DNA of 64,000 nucleotides, from assembly GCA_947561585.1 (NCBI GenBank), contig CANNZV010001827.1, forward strand, positions 1-64,000. Reading direction: 5' to 3'. The notes beneath the pieces are model-generated. The model was not told the origin of the DNA. It did not search any database and saw only the letters and a program-made list of their open reading frames with translations. Below, piece by piece: positions 35,201 to 47,666 of this stretch. A program made the position numbers and the translations under genes. The stretch is from Caprella mutica. Taxonomy: Eukaryota; Arthropoda; Malacostraca; Amphipoda; Caprellidae. Each line of letters opens with the position of its first letter. Position 1 is the first letter of the stretch.

Positions 35201-38200
35201 GCGATATATCAATATGAAAATTCTAAAAGGATTCACTCACTAGTCACACTGATAAATAAATATTGAGTACAAATTTGGTTTGTACGACATCCTTCCATAT
35301 ATACAAATCAAATTGCATAATTATATTGGTAATTGACACTTCCTTTAGATGACAAAGATGTGACATTTTGTTTGGAAGCAGACGTTAGACCCCTCACTAA
35401 ACTAATTAGTTGCATTGAGAAAAAAGCAATCTACTGTTTACAAGAAAGGTTTACAATTAGTCCTGATTAGAGTTTTTGGTGTATCACTTTTCGTATACAT
35501 TTGTTTACCATACATAAAAGAAGTAGTTTTGGAAACTTACGTATTGGTATACACATTTGCACCGCTATGTGAATTAATGAAGTGGTACAAATATAGGATT
35601 ACAGGAAAGCTCACCGCCGGAAAGTTCTCGCAACTCAATTCACCGCCGGAAAGTTCACCGCAACTCAATTCACCGCATATATATAAATTTCAATTGAAGT
35701 TTTATTTGTTGATATATTTATTTTTAATTGTGATATATTTCTTAATGATTTTGTTTAAATTGCGTGACTACAACAAACAGTCGATTCTACAACGGTGATC
35801 ACCTACAACGGGCGAAAATAATAAGTTTATAAATATTTAAATTGACATTTGTAGTGGTAGACTAGCAAAGTTTGCCTTTTTAATTATTTGTCAATAACGA
35901 ATACAATTCTTTTCTTTCACAATATCTACTTGTTTGCATTTGAATATAATATTTGAAAAATAACCAATTTTCACAGGTTAATAGGTATGTTCAACTTTAA
36001 GACATTTCGTAATTTCAGTGTAATGATTAAATAGATAAACCAAATACTATACCTCAAAAGAAATTAATGTCTAATCAACAATCGTTACTTGATTTACATT
36101 ATTTCATGTATCCAGTAATAATATATTGTTTAATAAATTCAGTAATAATATATTATTTCAATACTCTCAGTAATAATATATTGTTTAATAAATTCAGTAA
36201 TAATATATTATTTCAATACTCTCAGTATTAATATATTGTTTAATATATTTAGTAATAATTTTTTATTTCAATTTCATATTTTCAGTATTATTCTTTTAAT
36301 ATTCCCTTAAACAAGCCTGTTTTTTTACGTAAATCAGGTCTATTTAGTTTCTTATTATTATTATAATTTTTAATATCATAGTTAAGTTTTGAATTAAATT
36401 GTTTTTGCGGCGAATTGAGTTGCGGTGAATTGAGTTGCAAAGAACTTTTCATGCGGTGAATTGAGTGCGAGGAACTTTCCATGCGGTGAATTGAGTGCGA
36501 GGAACTTTCCATGCGGTGAATTGAGTGCGAGGAACTTTCCATTTGGTGAATTGAGTGCGAGGAACTTTCCATGCGGTGAATTGAGTGCGAGGAACTTTCC
36601 ATTTGGTGAATTGAGTGCGAGGAACTTTCCATTTGGTGAATTGAGTGCGAGGAACTTTCCATTTGGTGAATTGAGTGCGAGGAACTTTCCATGCGGTGAA
36701 TTGAGTGCGAGGAACTTTCCATTTGGTGAATTGAGTGCGAGGAACTTTCCATTTGGTGAATTGAGTGCGAGGAACTTTCCATGCGGTGAATTGAGTGCGA
36801 GGAACTTTCCATTTGGTGAATTGAGTGCGAGGAACTTTCCATGCGGTGAATTGAGTGCGAGGAACTTTCCATGCGGTGAATTGAGTGCGAGGAACTTTCC
36901 ATTTGATGAATTGAGTGCGAGGAACTTTCCATGCGGTGAATTGAGTGCGAGGAACTTTCCATGCGGTGAATTGAGTGCGAGGAACTTTCCATTTGGTGAA
37001 TTGAGTGAGAGGAACTTTCCATGCGGTGAATTGAGTGCGAGGAACTTTCCATGCGGTGAATTGAGTGCGAGGAACTTTCCATTTGGTGAATTGAGTGAGA
37101 GGAACTTTCCATGCGGTGAATTGAGTGCGAGGAACTTTCCATTTGGTGAATTGAGTGAGAGGAACTTTCCATGCGGTGAATTGAGTGCGAGGAACTTTCC
37201 ATGCGGTGAATTGAGTGCGAGGAACTTTCCATTTGGTGAATTGAGTGCGAGGAACTTTCCATGCGGTGAATTGAGTGCGAGGAACTTTCCATGCTTTGAA
37301 TTGAGTGCGAGGAACTTTCCATGCGAGAACTTTCCATGCGGTGAATTGAGTGCGAGGAACTTTCCATGCGGTGAATTGAGTGCGAGGAACTTTCCGCACA
37401 CCCAAATACATACCACTGTCAATATTCTAAACATGAATTAGATTGTGGGAGTTTGTAGCACAGTTATAGCACTGTACTCATCATACAGAGTACATCAATA
37501 GGTACACACAGAGATACTCAACTCATCTCGCTATCATGGACATGTCATACAAAAGCAATAACAAAAACTTGACTTTTTTTTTTCTTGTTTCACTCTACCT
37601 GAGTCAATCTGACTTCGAATTAGGAGTCAGTGTGACTCTTGTTTTTGAGTAAAATGTTAGGATGAGTCAAATTGACTCACATTTTTGAGCCGCTTTTTGG
37701 ACAAACTGAAAACTCAAATTTTGAGTCAATTTGACTCGTATATTTTTTTCAGTGTAGTCAGCGTGTTAAAATTACATTCATCTCCAAATTACATTTTCTA
37801 TTTGTTCCTAAACAGGAGTGGGCAAAACTTGCGATATCGTCAAACGTTTCAGTTGCATTCAGCACAAAAAGAGAAGGAGACCAGAAGAGTTGGGAGCCAT
37901 TTTTCCTATCGACCAATAAGGAGCCACTATTCGATGAGAGAATTACATGGGAGGCGAAGAACGACAAGAGGATTAATGTGAATATTATTAGTATCAATTG
38001 GAATTTAAAATATAAAATGATTTGTGTGTCTCTTAAAGATAAAAAAAAACATAAACTAATACAGAAGAACGCCTCTATAGTGAACTCCTGATTCAGGACA
38101 ATAACCCCCCGTGCAAAAAAAAATCCTGCGGTCAAAAAAAAACGTGCAAAATACCCCCCGGACAAAAATCCCTCATGCAATAAACCACCCGGACGAATAC

Positions 38201-40372
38201 CCCCCGGACAAAAAAAAACAAGCAAAAAATCCTCAGTGCAAAAAACACCCGGTTTATATAAATAGCCTAATTTAATTTTATTTATATAGCGTCAACGCGG
38301 GTAATTCCCCGCACCTGGAATGTACGGGCATTACCCCGCACCTCCCTCCCCCCTATCTCCAAAAATATTTGGAAATTTAAATTTCTGTTTACGGCATTGG
38401 AAAGAGCAGGTTTTCAACCCTCTGGACAAATAATATTATCCATGATAGGTTTCGGTAAGTATTTTAAAATATTTTTTAAATAGGACACAATAAAATTATG
38501 TCCCCAAACATTTGCAGTAGTAAAATCAGAAAATTTTTGCAAGATTTGCTGCAGAATCCACAATTCTCGATCAAATTTGATCACGTTTGTGCCATATTAT
38601 AGGTTAATTAGCGTACTTTAATATACTACCTACTTTTTTTGTTTCAGGTCAGCCAAAAATTGACTATATGGCAACAAAGTAGTGCGGGGTTTTGCCCGGC
38701 ATGAAAAAAATATGAAGGGCATTATCCCGCACTTTTACAATTCAATAAAATGTTGAATTTTCAGCATGATAAGATAGATAACCATAGATAATTGTGTGTG
38801 TACTGTGTACATACAGGGTGTAGTGTGTATACATACAGTGTGTAGTGTGTGTACATACAGTGTGTAGTGTATGTGCAGAAAGATGCCCGTCTAAACTTTC
38901 ATTATGCAGGAGTATTTATGCACCAACAAAAAACGAAACATAAAATAAACTCTTGTCTGACCCGTGAATCTGACTTCACCGAGATGAACTTAAACTATTT
39001 TCTGATGTTTCTGCAACATTTAAAGTATATTTCAACTTATTACTTTTTCGTAATAGTAAATTATGCGCGATTTACATTTTCAGGTGGCTCAATATTATAT
39101 TTTCAGGTGGCTCAAAACAAAGGTGGCTCAATATCGAGCCTTTTAACTTTCATAGGTGTTACTTGTTCAAACACATGACGCTATTTCCAAGTGTGGTACT
39201 AGTGTATCAGCTGCTCTTTCTGATGGTGTAATCCAAATTTTGATTGATCTCTTAGTTTCCAAGTTAATAGGGATGCAGGCCATTAACCTGCAATGCAGGA
39301 TATTGCCTGGGGTGGTGCAGGGCATTACCCCGCAGTGCGGGATAATGCCCTGATTGTGCGGGATTAATGCCCTGTTTGCTAGGGTAGCAATTTTTTTAGA
39401 AAAAAGTTTAATAACTATTAACCCATTGGTCATAAGGCTAAACCGTTTTGTAGGTATAAAAAAAGTGACTACTTCTTTCTTTTGCATCTTACAGATCTTC
39501 TCTATCTGTAATAGTTTTAGAGATAATTGGACTTGTTCACTAAGTGCGAGCAATGCCCGCAAATTTTCTTCGAAGGTAGGACAATTTTTTTGCAAAATAA
39601 GGTATGCCTATTTTATAGTAAAAGAAAAAAAAGTATACATTTTGTCACTATCAAACTGGGCCGGGTGGGGGGGGGGTGGCAAGCCCCCCTCCCAAACCCC
39701 CCAATCGGACCGCTAACCTAACCTTAGGTTCGCTATATCTCTTTAATTATAACATATACTAATTTTATCAATAAAAACTAATAAAATCAAATTAGGCTAT
39801 TTATATCGACCGGGGGTTTTTTACACCGGGGTATTTTTGCTTGTTTTTTTTGTCCGGGGGGTATTTGTCCGGGGGGTATTTGTCCGGGGGGTATTTGTCC
39901 GGGGTTTATTGCACGGGGATTTTTTTTTGAACGGGGGGTTATTGCCCTGTCACCTGAACTCTTGTATAGTGAATGTAGAGTCCTGAATAAAAGAACTACT
40001 CCATATAGTGAACACATTTCATCAGTATATGAATGTCCATCAGTTTTAGGGTAGACTAAAATATATTTGTTCACTATACAAGGTTGTTCTCTCACTCAGA
40101 ACTCTACATTCACAATAGAGGAGCCTTACTGTATATTCAAATGTAATTATCTCATTTCGTATTAAAATTTCCAGAGCTACGTGTTGTGCTTGAAGGAGTA
40201 CGATTTTCATATCATGGACAATGCGTTCATAGTTCACAGGCCTGGAATCAAGGTTTACCAAGTCGATCCCCCACGTGAAGTACTGTTCCAGAAACAGAGG
40301 AGATACATATTGGATGAGATAGTACCTGAGTACAAGAAGCTATTTGGGAATAGGGATACCTGCTTCTTATGA
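32250..40372 (+). CDS. B4GAT1: B4GAT1-like beta-1,4-glucuronyltransferase (GT49 family), complete, 6 coding exons
   Basis: Coding exons 32250-32612, 32977-33126, 33728-33926, 34550-34749, 37816-37977 and 40175-40372 join in phase to 423 aa (human B4GAT1 is 415 aa). A short cytoplasmic tail and an N-terminal signal anchor (about residues 11-27) imply a type II Golgi protein. GT49 hallmarks are WQGPLSVSMYA (about 120-130), NLLYPINLARNVAR (201-214), the metal-binding motif PSDIELYPS with D226-x-E228 where vertebrate B4GAT1 has DxD, WEPFFLS...LFDERITWE in exon 5, and NAFIVHRPGIK in exon 6. Vertebrate B4GAT1 adds glucuronic acid to the dystroglycan glycan that LARGE extends; the insect substrate is inferred. 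The exon 5 donor is gtgaat. Residue spacing across that junction matches the human protein. Introns hold MITE-D, a MITE-C-derived array, a 30-bp array and a foldback element. AATAAA signals occur at 40776 and 40843. Confidence 0.88.
33157..33384. mobile_element. MITE-D copy in B4GAT1-like intron 2
   Basis: The core tagttttctatgataaaaat and its mirror are present, with two tandem catttcataactca units on the right and the end ggagttttactgta. Located 30 bp after the exon 2 donor. Confidence 0.9.
33993..34528. repeat. 15-bp minisatellite made of MITE-C termini, B4GAT1-like intron 3
   Basis: It begins tagaattcctctatagtgaa, then switches to ttcactatagaggag repeated about 33 times, and ends ctctactgca. 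This is the terminal inverted repeat of MITE-C meeting its own complement with no interior, followed by tandem growth. The last unit stops about 25 bp before the exon 4 acceptor (34549). Confidence 0.95.
34965..35211. mobile_element. MITE-F copy 1 in B4GAT1-like intron 4
   Basis: Starts atatcgctcgtttgcgacaa and ends gaaatgagcgatatat. It matches the element at 49005-49250 closely through its middle (gagaggcattttagtacttg, ggtatatcgttaggacattt). Confidence 0.85.
36112..36290. repeat. AT-rich tandem repeat, dimeric unit of about 56 bp
   Basis: Alternating cagtaataatatattgttta / ataaatt and cagtaataatatattatttc / aatactct segments, about three dimers, lying within intron 4 just before the 30-bp array region. 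Confidence 0.8.
36405..37396. repeat. 30-bp minisatellite in B4GAT1-like intron 4, about 32 copies
   Basis: The unit is gaattgagtgcgaggaactt plus tccatgcggt, with a frequent tccatttggt variant. Divisibility by three gives four overlapping open frames of more than 300 codons, all artefacts. Confidence 0.98.
37600..37745. repeat. Dispersed palindrome-rich repeat (gagtcaaattgactc type), copy 2, B4GAT1-like intron 4
   Basis: Matches the 14.9-kb copy nearly base for base from gagtcaaattgactcacatt to gagtcaatttgactcgtata, and ends about 70 bp before the exon 5 acceptor. Confidence 0.75.
38094..39949. mobile_element. Foldback element with ccggacaaata-type terminal repeats, nested in a MITE-C copy inside B4GAT1-like intron 5
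   Basis: The left end is caggacaataacccccc and the right end ggggggttattgccctg, an inverted pair with one mismatch. Subterminal repeats of ccccccggacaaata (15 bp) lie on both sides: degenerate at 38100-38250, three or more good copies at 39848-39905 in complement. The inner arms are inverted (atataaatagcctaattt against aaattaggctatttatat). The centre holds GC-rich motifs such as gggcattaccccgcac, several times and in both orientations. MITE-C sequence flanks both ends, so the target duplication is hard to define. Confidence 0.75.
38806..38876. repeat. Short tandem repeat, about 23 bp, three copies
   Basis: gtgtacatacagtgtgtagt with small variants, inside the foldback element at 38094-39949. 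Confidence 0.8.
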
Positions 40373-40894
40373 GGAACCAAGGATTATTTGGCCTGCATCC
40401 ACTTTGTTCAATATTAAAGGTGCAATTCATTAACAACTTAAGAGCTTAAAATTATATTTCAGATTTAAAAGAGGTAGAACCTATTGACCTTATTATTACT
40501 CAGAATATTGATAAAGTTTCACCATTGCTAGGATTTTCTTTTCTACTTCTTTCTCTCTCACTAGTAAATATTATTAGTTTATTTTTAATATTTAGTTTGC
40601 ATGAAATTAAGCTTACTAAATTTAAACAGGCAGCTGTATCTCATATAATTTAGTTTGCAAATTTAAAATCTAGCGTATTGATTTATGAGTGTTGGACATT
40701 TGTGGATGGTTCACTTCCGTGTCTTTATCCCCAGACTGTTTTTCCCATGCTATACACGAACATATGTTATAGTTAAATAAACATACGCAAATATGATATT
40801 ATGGTACGTATTTCACATGAACAATATACAATTTATCTGCCAAATAAAAAACATGATTGCTAACATTTTCCAGTTGTTTATACTCTATTGTAAT

Positions 40895-42830
40895 ATTACT
40901 CCTAGGTACGAGTTATAATGTCACCAAGTAATATTACATAGTAATAGTATTTCTAGGTACGAGTTATAATGTTACCAAGTAATATTACATAGTAATAGTT
41001 TTTCTAGGTACGAGTTATAATGTCACCAAGTAATATTACATAGTAATAGTATTTCTAGGTACGAGTTATAATGTTACCAAGTAATATTACATAGTAATAG
41101 TATTTCTAGGTACGAGTTATAATGTCACCAAGTAATATTACATAGTAATAGTATTTCTAGGTGCGAGTTATAATGTCACCAAGTAATATTACATAGTAAT
41201 AGTATTTCTAGGTACGAGATATAATGTCACCATGTAATATTACATAGTAATAGTATTTCTAGGTACGAGATATAATGTCACCAAGTAATATTACATAGTA
41301 ATAGTATTTCTAGGTACGAGATATAATGTCACCAAGTAATATTACATAGTAATAGTATTTCTAGGTACGAGATATAATGTCACCAAGTAATATTACATAG
41401 TAATAGTATTTCTAGGTACGAGATATAATGTCACCAAGTAATATTACATAGTAATAGTATTTCTAGGTACGAGATATAATGTCACCAAGTAATATTACAT
41501 AGTAATAGTATTTCTAGGTACGAGATATAATGTCACCAAGTAATATTACATAGTAATAGTATTTCTAGGTACGAGATATAATGTCACCAAGTAATATTAC
41601 ATAGTAATAGTATTTCTAGGTGCGAGATATAATGTTACCAAGTAATATTACATAGTAATAGTATTTCTAGGTACGAGATATAATGTCACCATGTAATATT
41701 ACATAGTAATAGTATTTCTAGGTGCGAGTTATAATGTCACCAAGTAATATTACATAGTAATAGTATTTCTAGGTACGAGATATAATGTCACCATGTAATA
41801 TTACATAGTAATAGTATTTCTAGGTACGAGATATAATGTTACCAAGTAATATTACATAGTAATAGTATTTCTAGGTACGAGATATAATGTCACCAAGTAA
41901 TATTACATAGTAATAGTATTTCTAGGTACGAGATATAATGTTACCAAGTAATATTACATAGTAATAGTATTTCTAGGTACGAGATATAATGTTACCAAGT
42001 AATATTACATAGTAATAGTATTTCTAGGTACGAGATATAATGTCACCAAGTAATATTACATAGTAATAGTATTTCTAGGTACGAGATATAATGTCACCAA
42101 GTAATATTACATAGTAATAGTATTTCTAGGTACGAGATATAATGTTACCAAGTAATATTACATAGTAATAGTATTTCTAGGTACGAGATATAATGTCACC
42201 AAGTAATATTACATAGTAATAGTATTTCTAGGTACGAGATATAATGTCACCAAGTAATATTACATAGTAATAGTATTTCTAGGTGCGAGATATAATGTCA
42301 CCATGTAATATTACATAGTAATAGTATTTCTAGGTGCGAGTTATAATGTCACCAAGTAATATTACATAGTAATAGTATTTCTAGGTACGAGATATAATGT
42401 CACCATGTAATATTACATAGTAATAGTATTTCTAGGTACGAGATATAATGTTACCAAGTAATATTACATAGTAATAGTATTTCTAGGTGCGAGATATAAT
42501 GTTACCAAGTAATATTACATAGTAATAGTATTTCTAGGTACGAGATATAATGTCACCAAGTAATATTACATAGTAATAGTATTTCTAGGTGCGAGTTATA
42601 ATGTCACCAAGTAATATTACATAGTAATAGTATTTCTAGGTACGAGATATAATGTTACCAAGTAATATTACATAGTAATAGTATTTCCAAGTAATATTAC
42701 ATAGTAATAGTATTTCTAGGTACGAGATATAATGTCACCAAGTAATATTACATAGTAATAGTATTTCTAGGTGCGAGTTATAATGTCACCATGTAATACT
42801 ACATAGTAACATTAGTTCTAGGTCCTTGAA
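40895..42830. repeat. 51-bp minisatellite, about 38 copies, downstream of the B4GAT1-like gene
   Basis: The unit is agtaatattacatagtaata, gtatttctaggtacgagata and taatgtcacca. Variant sites are gagtt/gagat, gtcacc/gttacc and caag/catg. One partial unit occurs at about 42687. Units turn over to diverged copies at the right edge. Confidence 0.98.
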
Positions 42831-43034
42831 ATAATATCCCTATGTAATATCAATCGAGAAAAACGATTAATTCATTATATTCCAACTCATTGAATGAAAC
42901 TTTTGGCATAACATTTCTATCGCATTTCACAGCAGTCGGAAAGTGTCCCTAGAATATTCTCCATAAGGAACAACTCATTCATTTCCAGATAGAAAATTAA
43001 CGAGAGTGTTTAGCGATAAAAACATTTTGCCGGA

Positions 43035-43312
43035 CATTAGCACCAAAACCAGTCACTTTGACTGCTTTTTAATTTACGGACAATTGTAACTCATAAACTG
43101 TTATTGGTAGATAGTTTTTACTTTAATTTGAAGAGACAGTTAACTAATTATTTCAATTGGTATCCATGATGCCAACAGGTATCATGGATACCAATTGAAA
43201 TAACTAGTCATCTTCTTATATTAAAAATTTAAAGTATCTATTTACCTGTTAGATACAAAAGTTTGAAAAATAAAAAGCTGTCAAAGTGACTGGTTGGCAT
43301 TCTAGTGCTAAT
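43035..43312. mobile_element. MITE-B copy
   Basis: Inverted ends cattagcaccaaaaccagtc and tctagtgctaatg, then cactttgactgcttttta on the left with its mirror on the right. The centre is the palindrome tggtatccatgatgccaaca / ggtatcatggataccaa. Confidence 0.85.
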
Positions 43313-44089
43313 GGTAGAGTTTCTTGTTTCATGTCATTCCTAAATAACAAGCTATTGACGTCTGATTGTGTTATTACTGTATAGAGGAAGTAGTTAGATT
43401 TACTAAGAGGTTTTAGAGCTACGAATAAATATTAAAGGATTAATTCATTTACGTTACTTAATTTTTATAGTTATGTTATTATTTAGAATTTATATATTTT
43501 CATTTGTTATTATTTGCCTCTGTTTCTATATTAACAAGTTTAATACACTTTTTATAGATTATGTAAACAGGTCAAAGTTGTTAAGTCAATACGGGTCAGA
43601 TTGACTTGGTCAGTTATAACTATTATTTAATTTTAATTTTTAATTATTACATATTACTTTGACTGATGAAAAATTGTGAACTGCAAAGGAGGGTCATCTT
43701 GCCCAAAAATGACGTCACTATGACCTCTTGTGGATCAAACTGACTTAGTGAGGCATAACATAAGGATCAAATTGACCCGTTAAAGCTAGTCAATTTAATT
43801 TTTCTAAACACAGGGTATTACAACATAGAAATACATTTCTTAAACTGATTATATTCGCTAAAGCTTTTTAACATCAAATAATATATTCATTCATTATTGT
43901 CTTGATGTACTTGTTTGAAAAGAGAGAACATAAGAACAGTGATGGTATAACTTGAGTTGTTTCTTTATTTATTTATGATTTTTGCGCGAAATTACAGAAA
44001 TGTTTCTTTTTCTCACTGGTTGAACATGTGACATTAGGTGAGAAAAGTAATAATGGTGAAAAGAAGAAACTGACATTTGATTTCAAGGT

Positions 44090-47000
44090 GAAGAACAATA
44101 TCTTGATGTAGTACTAGTAACAATATCTTGATGTAGTACTAGTAACAATATCTTGATGTGGTACTAGTAACAATATCTTGATGTAGTACTAGTAACAATA
44201 TCTTGATGTAGTACTAGTAACAACATCTTGATGTAGTACTAGTAACAACATCTTGATGTAGTACTAGTAACAATATCTTGATGTGGTACTAGTAACAATA
44301 TCTTGATGTAGTACTAGTAACAATGCCTTGATGTAGTACTAGTAACAATATCTTGATGTAGTACTAGTAACAATATCTTGATGTAGTACTAGTAACAACA
44401 TCTTGATGTAGTACTAGTAACAATATCTTGATGTGGTACTAGTAACAATATGTTGATGTAGTACTAGTAACAATATCTTGATGTAGTACTAGTAACAACA
44501 TCTTGATGTAGTACTAGTAACAACATCTTGATGTAGTACTAGTAACAACATCTTGATGTAGTACTAGTAACAACATCTTGATGTAGTACTAGTAACAATG
44601 CCTTGATGTAGTACTAGTAACAATGCCTTGATGTAGTACTAGTAACAATATCTTGATGTAGTACTAGTAACAATATCTTGATGTAGTACTAGTAACAATA
44701 TCTTGATGTAGTACTAGTAACAATATCTTGATGTAGTACTAGTAACAATATCTTGATGTAGTACTAGTAACAATATCTTGATGTAGTACTAGTAACAACA
44801 TCTTGATGTAGTACTAGTAACAACATCTTGATGTAGTACTAGTAACAACATCTTGATGTAGTACTAGTAACAACATCTTGATGTAGTACTAGTAACAATG
44901 CCTTGATGTAGTACTAGTAACAATGCCTTGATGTAGTACTAGTAACAATATCTTGATGTAGTACTAGTAACAATATCTTGATGTAGTACTAGTAACAATA
45001 TCTTGATGTAGTACTAGTAACAATATCTTGATGTAGTACTAGTAACAATATCTTGATGTAGTACTAGTAACAATATCTTGATGTAGTACTAGTAACAATA
45101 TCTTGATATAGTACTAGTAACAATATCTTGATGTGGTACTAGTAACAATATCTTGATGTAGTACTAGTAACAATATCTTGATATAGTACTAGTAACAATA
45201 TCTCGATATAGTACTAGTAACAATATCTTGATGTGGTACTAGTAACAATATATTGATGTAGTACTAGTAACAATATCTTGATGTAGTACTAGTAACAATA
45301 TCTTGATGTAGTACTAGTAACAATATCTTGATGTAGTACTAGTAACAATATCTTGATGTGGTACTAGTAACAATATCTTGATGTGGTACTAGTAACAATA
45401 TCTTGATGTAGTACTAGTAACAATATCTTGATGTAGTACTAGTAACAATATCTTGATGTAGTACTAGTAACAATATCTTGATGTGGTACTAGTAACAATA
45501 TCTTGATGTGGTACTAGTAACAATATCTTGATGTAGTACTAGTAACAATATCTTGATGTGGTACTAGTAACAATATCTTGATGTGGTACTAGTAACAATA
45601 TATTGATGTAGTACTAGTAACAATATCTTGATGTAGTACTAGTAACAATATCTTGATGTGGTACTAGTAACAATATCTTGATGTAGTACTAGTAACAATA
45701 TCTTGATGTAGTACTAGTAACAATATCTTGATGTGGTACTAGTAATAATATCTTGATGTGGTACTAGTAACAATATCTTGATGTGGTACTAGTAACAATA
45801 TCTTGATGTAGTACTAGTAACAATATCTTGATGTAGTACTAGTAACAATATCTTGATGTAGTACTAGTAACAATATCTTGATGTAGTACTAGTAACAATA
45901 TCTTGATGTAGTACTAGTAACAATATCTTGATGTAGTACTAGTAACAATATCTTGATGTGGTACTAGTAACAATGCCTTGATGTGGTACTAGTAACAATA
46001 TCTTGATGTAGTACTAGTAACAATATCTTGATGTAGTACTAGTAACAATATCTTGATGTAGTACTAGTAACAATATCTTGATGTAGTACTAGTAACAATA
46101 TCTTGATGTAGTACTAGTAACAATATCTTGATGTAGTACTAGTAACAATATCTTGATGTAGTACTAGTAACAATATCTTGATGTGGTACTAGTAACAATA
46201 TCTTGATGTAGTACTAGTAACAATATCTTGATATAGTACTAGTAACAATATCTTGATATAGTACTAGTAACAATATCTTGATATAGTACTAGTAACAATA
46301 TCTTGATGTGGTACTAGTAACAATATCTTGATGTAGTACTAGTAACAATATCTTGATGTAGTACTAGTAACAATATCTTGATGTAGTACTAGTAACAATA
46401 TCTTGATGTGGTACTAGTAACAATATCTTGATGTGGTACTAGTAACAATATCTTGATGTGGTACTAGTAACAATATCTTGATGTAGTACTAGTAACAATA
46501 TCTTGATGTAGTACTAGTAACAATATCTTGATGTAGTACTAGTAACAATATCTTGATGTGGTACTAGTAACAATATCTTGATGTGGTACTAGTAACAATA
46601 TCTTGATGTGGTACTAGTAACAATATCTTGATGTGGTACTAGTAACAATATCTTGATGTAGTACTAGTAACAATATCTTGATGTAGTACTAGTAACAATA
46701 TCTTGATGTGGTACTAGTAACAATATCTTGATGTAGTACTAGTAACAATATCTTGATGTAGTTCTAGTAACAATATCTTTATGTGGTACTAGTAACAATA
46801 TCTTGATGTGGTACTAGTAACAATATCTTGATGTGGTACTAGTAACAATATCTTGATGTGGTACTAGTAACAATATCTTGATGTAGTACTAGTAACAATA
46901 TCTTGATGTAGTACTAGTAACAATATCTTGATGTAGTACTAGTAACAATATCTTGATGTAGTACTAGTAACAATATCTTGATGTAGTACTAGTAACAATA

Positions 47001-47666
47001 TCTTGATGTGGTACTAGTAACAATGCCTTGATGTAGTACTAGTAACAATGCCTTGATGTAGTACTAGTAACAATATCTTGATGTAGTACTAGTAACAATA
47101 TCTTGATGTAGTACTAGTAACAATATCTTGATGTAGTACTAGTAACAATATCTTGATGTAGTACTAGTAACAATATCTTGATGTAGTACTAGTAACAATA
47201 TCTTGATGTAGTACTAGTAACAATATCTTGATGTGGTACTAGTAACAATATCTTGATGTGGTACTAGTAACAATATCTTGATGTGGTACTAGTAACAATA
47301 TCTTGATATAGTACTAGTAACAATATCTTGATATAGTACTAGTAACAATATCTTGATATAGTACTAGTAACAATATCTTGATGTAGTACTAGTAACAATA
47401 TCTTGATGTGGTACTAGTAACAATATCTTGATGTAGTACTAGTAACAATATCTTGATGTAGTACTAGTAACAATATCTTGATGTGGTACTAGTAATAATA
47501 TCTTGATGTGGTACTAGTAACAATATCTTGATGTGGTACTAGTAACAATATCTTGATGTAGTACTAGTAACAATATCTTGATGTAGTACTAGTAACAATA
47601 TCTTGATGTAGTACTAGTAACAATATCTTGATGTAGTACTAGTAACAATATCTTGATGTAGTACTA
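44090..47666. repeat. 25-bp minisatellite, about 143 copies, largest in the window
   Basis: The unit is gtagtactagtaacaatatc plus ttgat. Variants (gtggtact, gatatagt, acaacatc, aatgcc) mark internal block duplications: 44521-44700 recurs at 44821-45000 (12 units), and the rare agtaataat unit recurs at 45741 and 47491 (70 units). Confidence 0.98.

Larger units (their letters stand above)
35606..37396. mobile_element. Possible foldback element with 30-bp terminal arrays in B4GAT1-like intron 4
   Basis: A short left array (35606-35676: about two units with ccggaaagtt and aactcaattcaccg) is inverted relative to the long right array (36405-37396: cggtgaattgag, aactttcc). Inner arms show only weak inverted similarity. 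Candidate flanks acaaatata and ccaaataca match at 7 of 9. Could also be unrelated arrays of shared origin. Confidence 0.45.
38070..40133. mobile_element. MITE-C copy split by a foldback insertion
   Basis: The left terminal piece (38070-38093, cgcctctatagtgaactcct) and the remainder (39955-40133, gaactcttgtatagtgaatg to ggagccttactgta) flank the foldback at 38094-39949, showing that MITE-C was there first. Confidence 0.8.

Noticed and set aside
36288..37441. Four overlapping frames of 320-359 codons in the 30-bp array
   Set aside because: Simultaneously open on both strands, entirely made of the repeat, and inside a B4GAT1-like intron.
39650..39715. Poly-G/poly-C tract as a possible CpG island or promoter
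   Set aside because: It is a short run of G then C with few CpG, inside the foldback element, with no adjacent exon.
43152..43204. Perfect hairpins in MITE cores as possible microRNA genes
   Set aside because: The palindromes are the centres of repeated transposable elements. Nothing marks any one of them as an expressed precursor.
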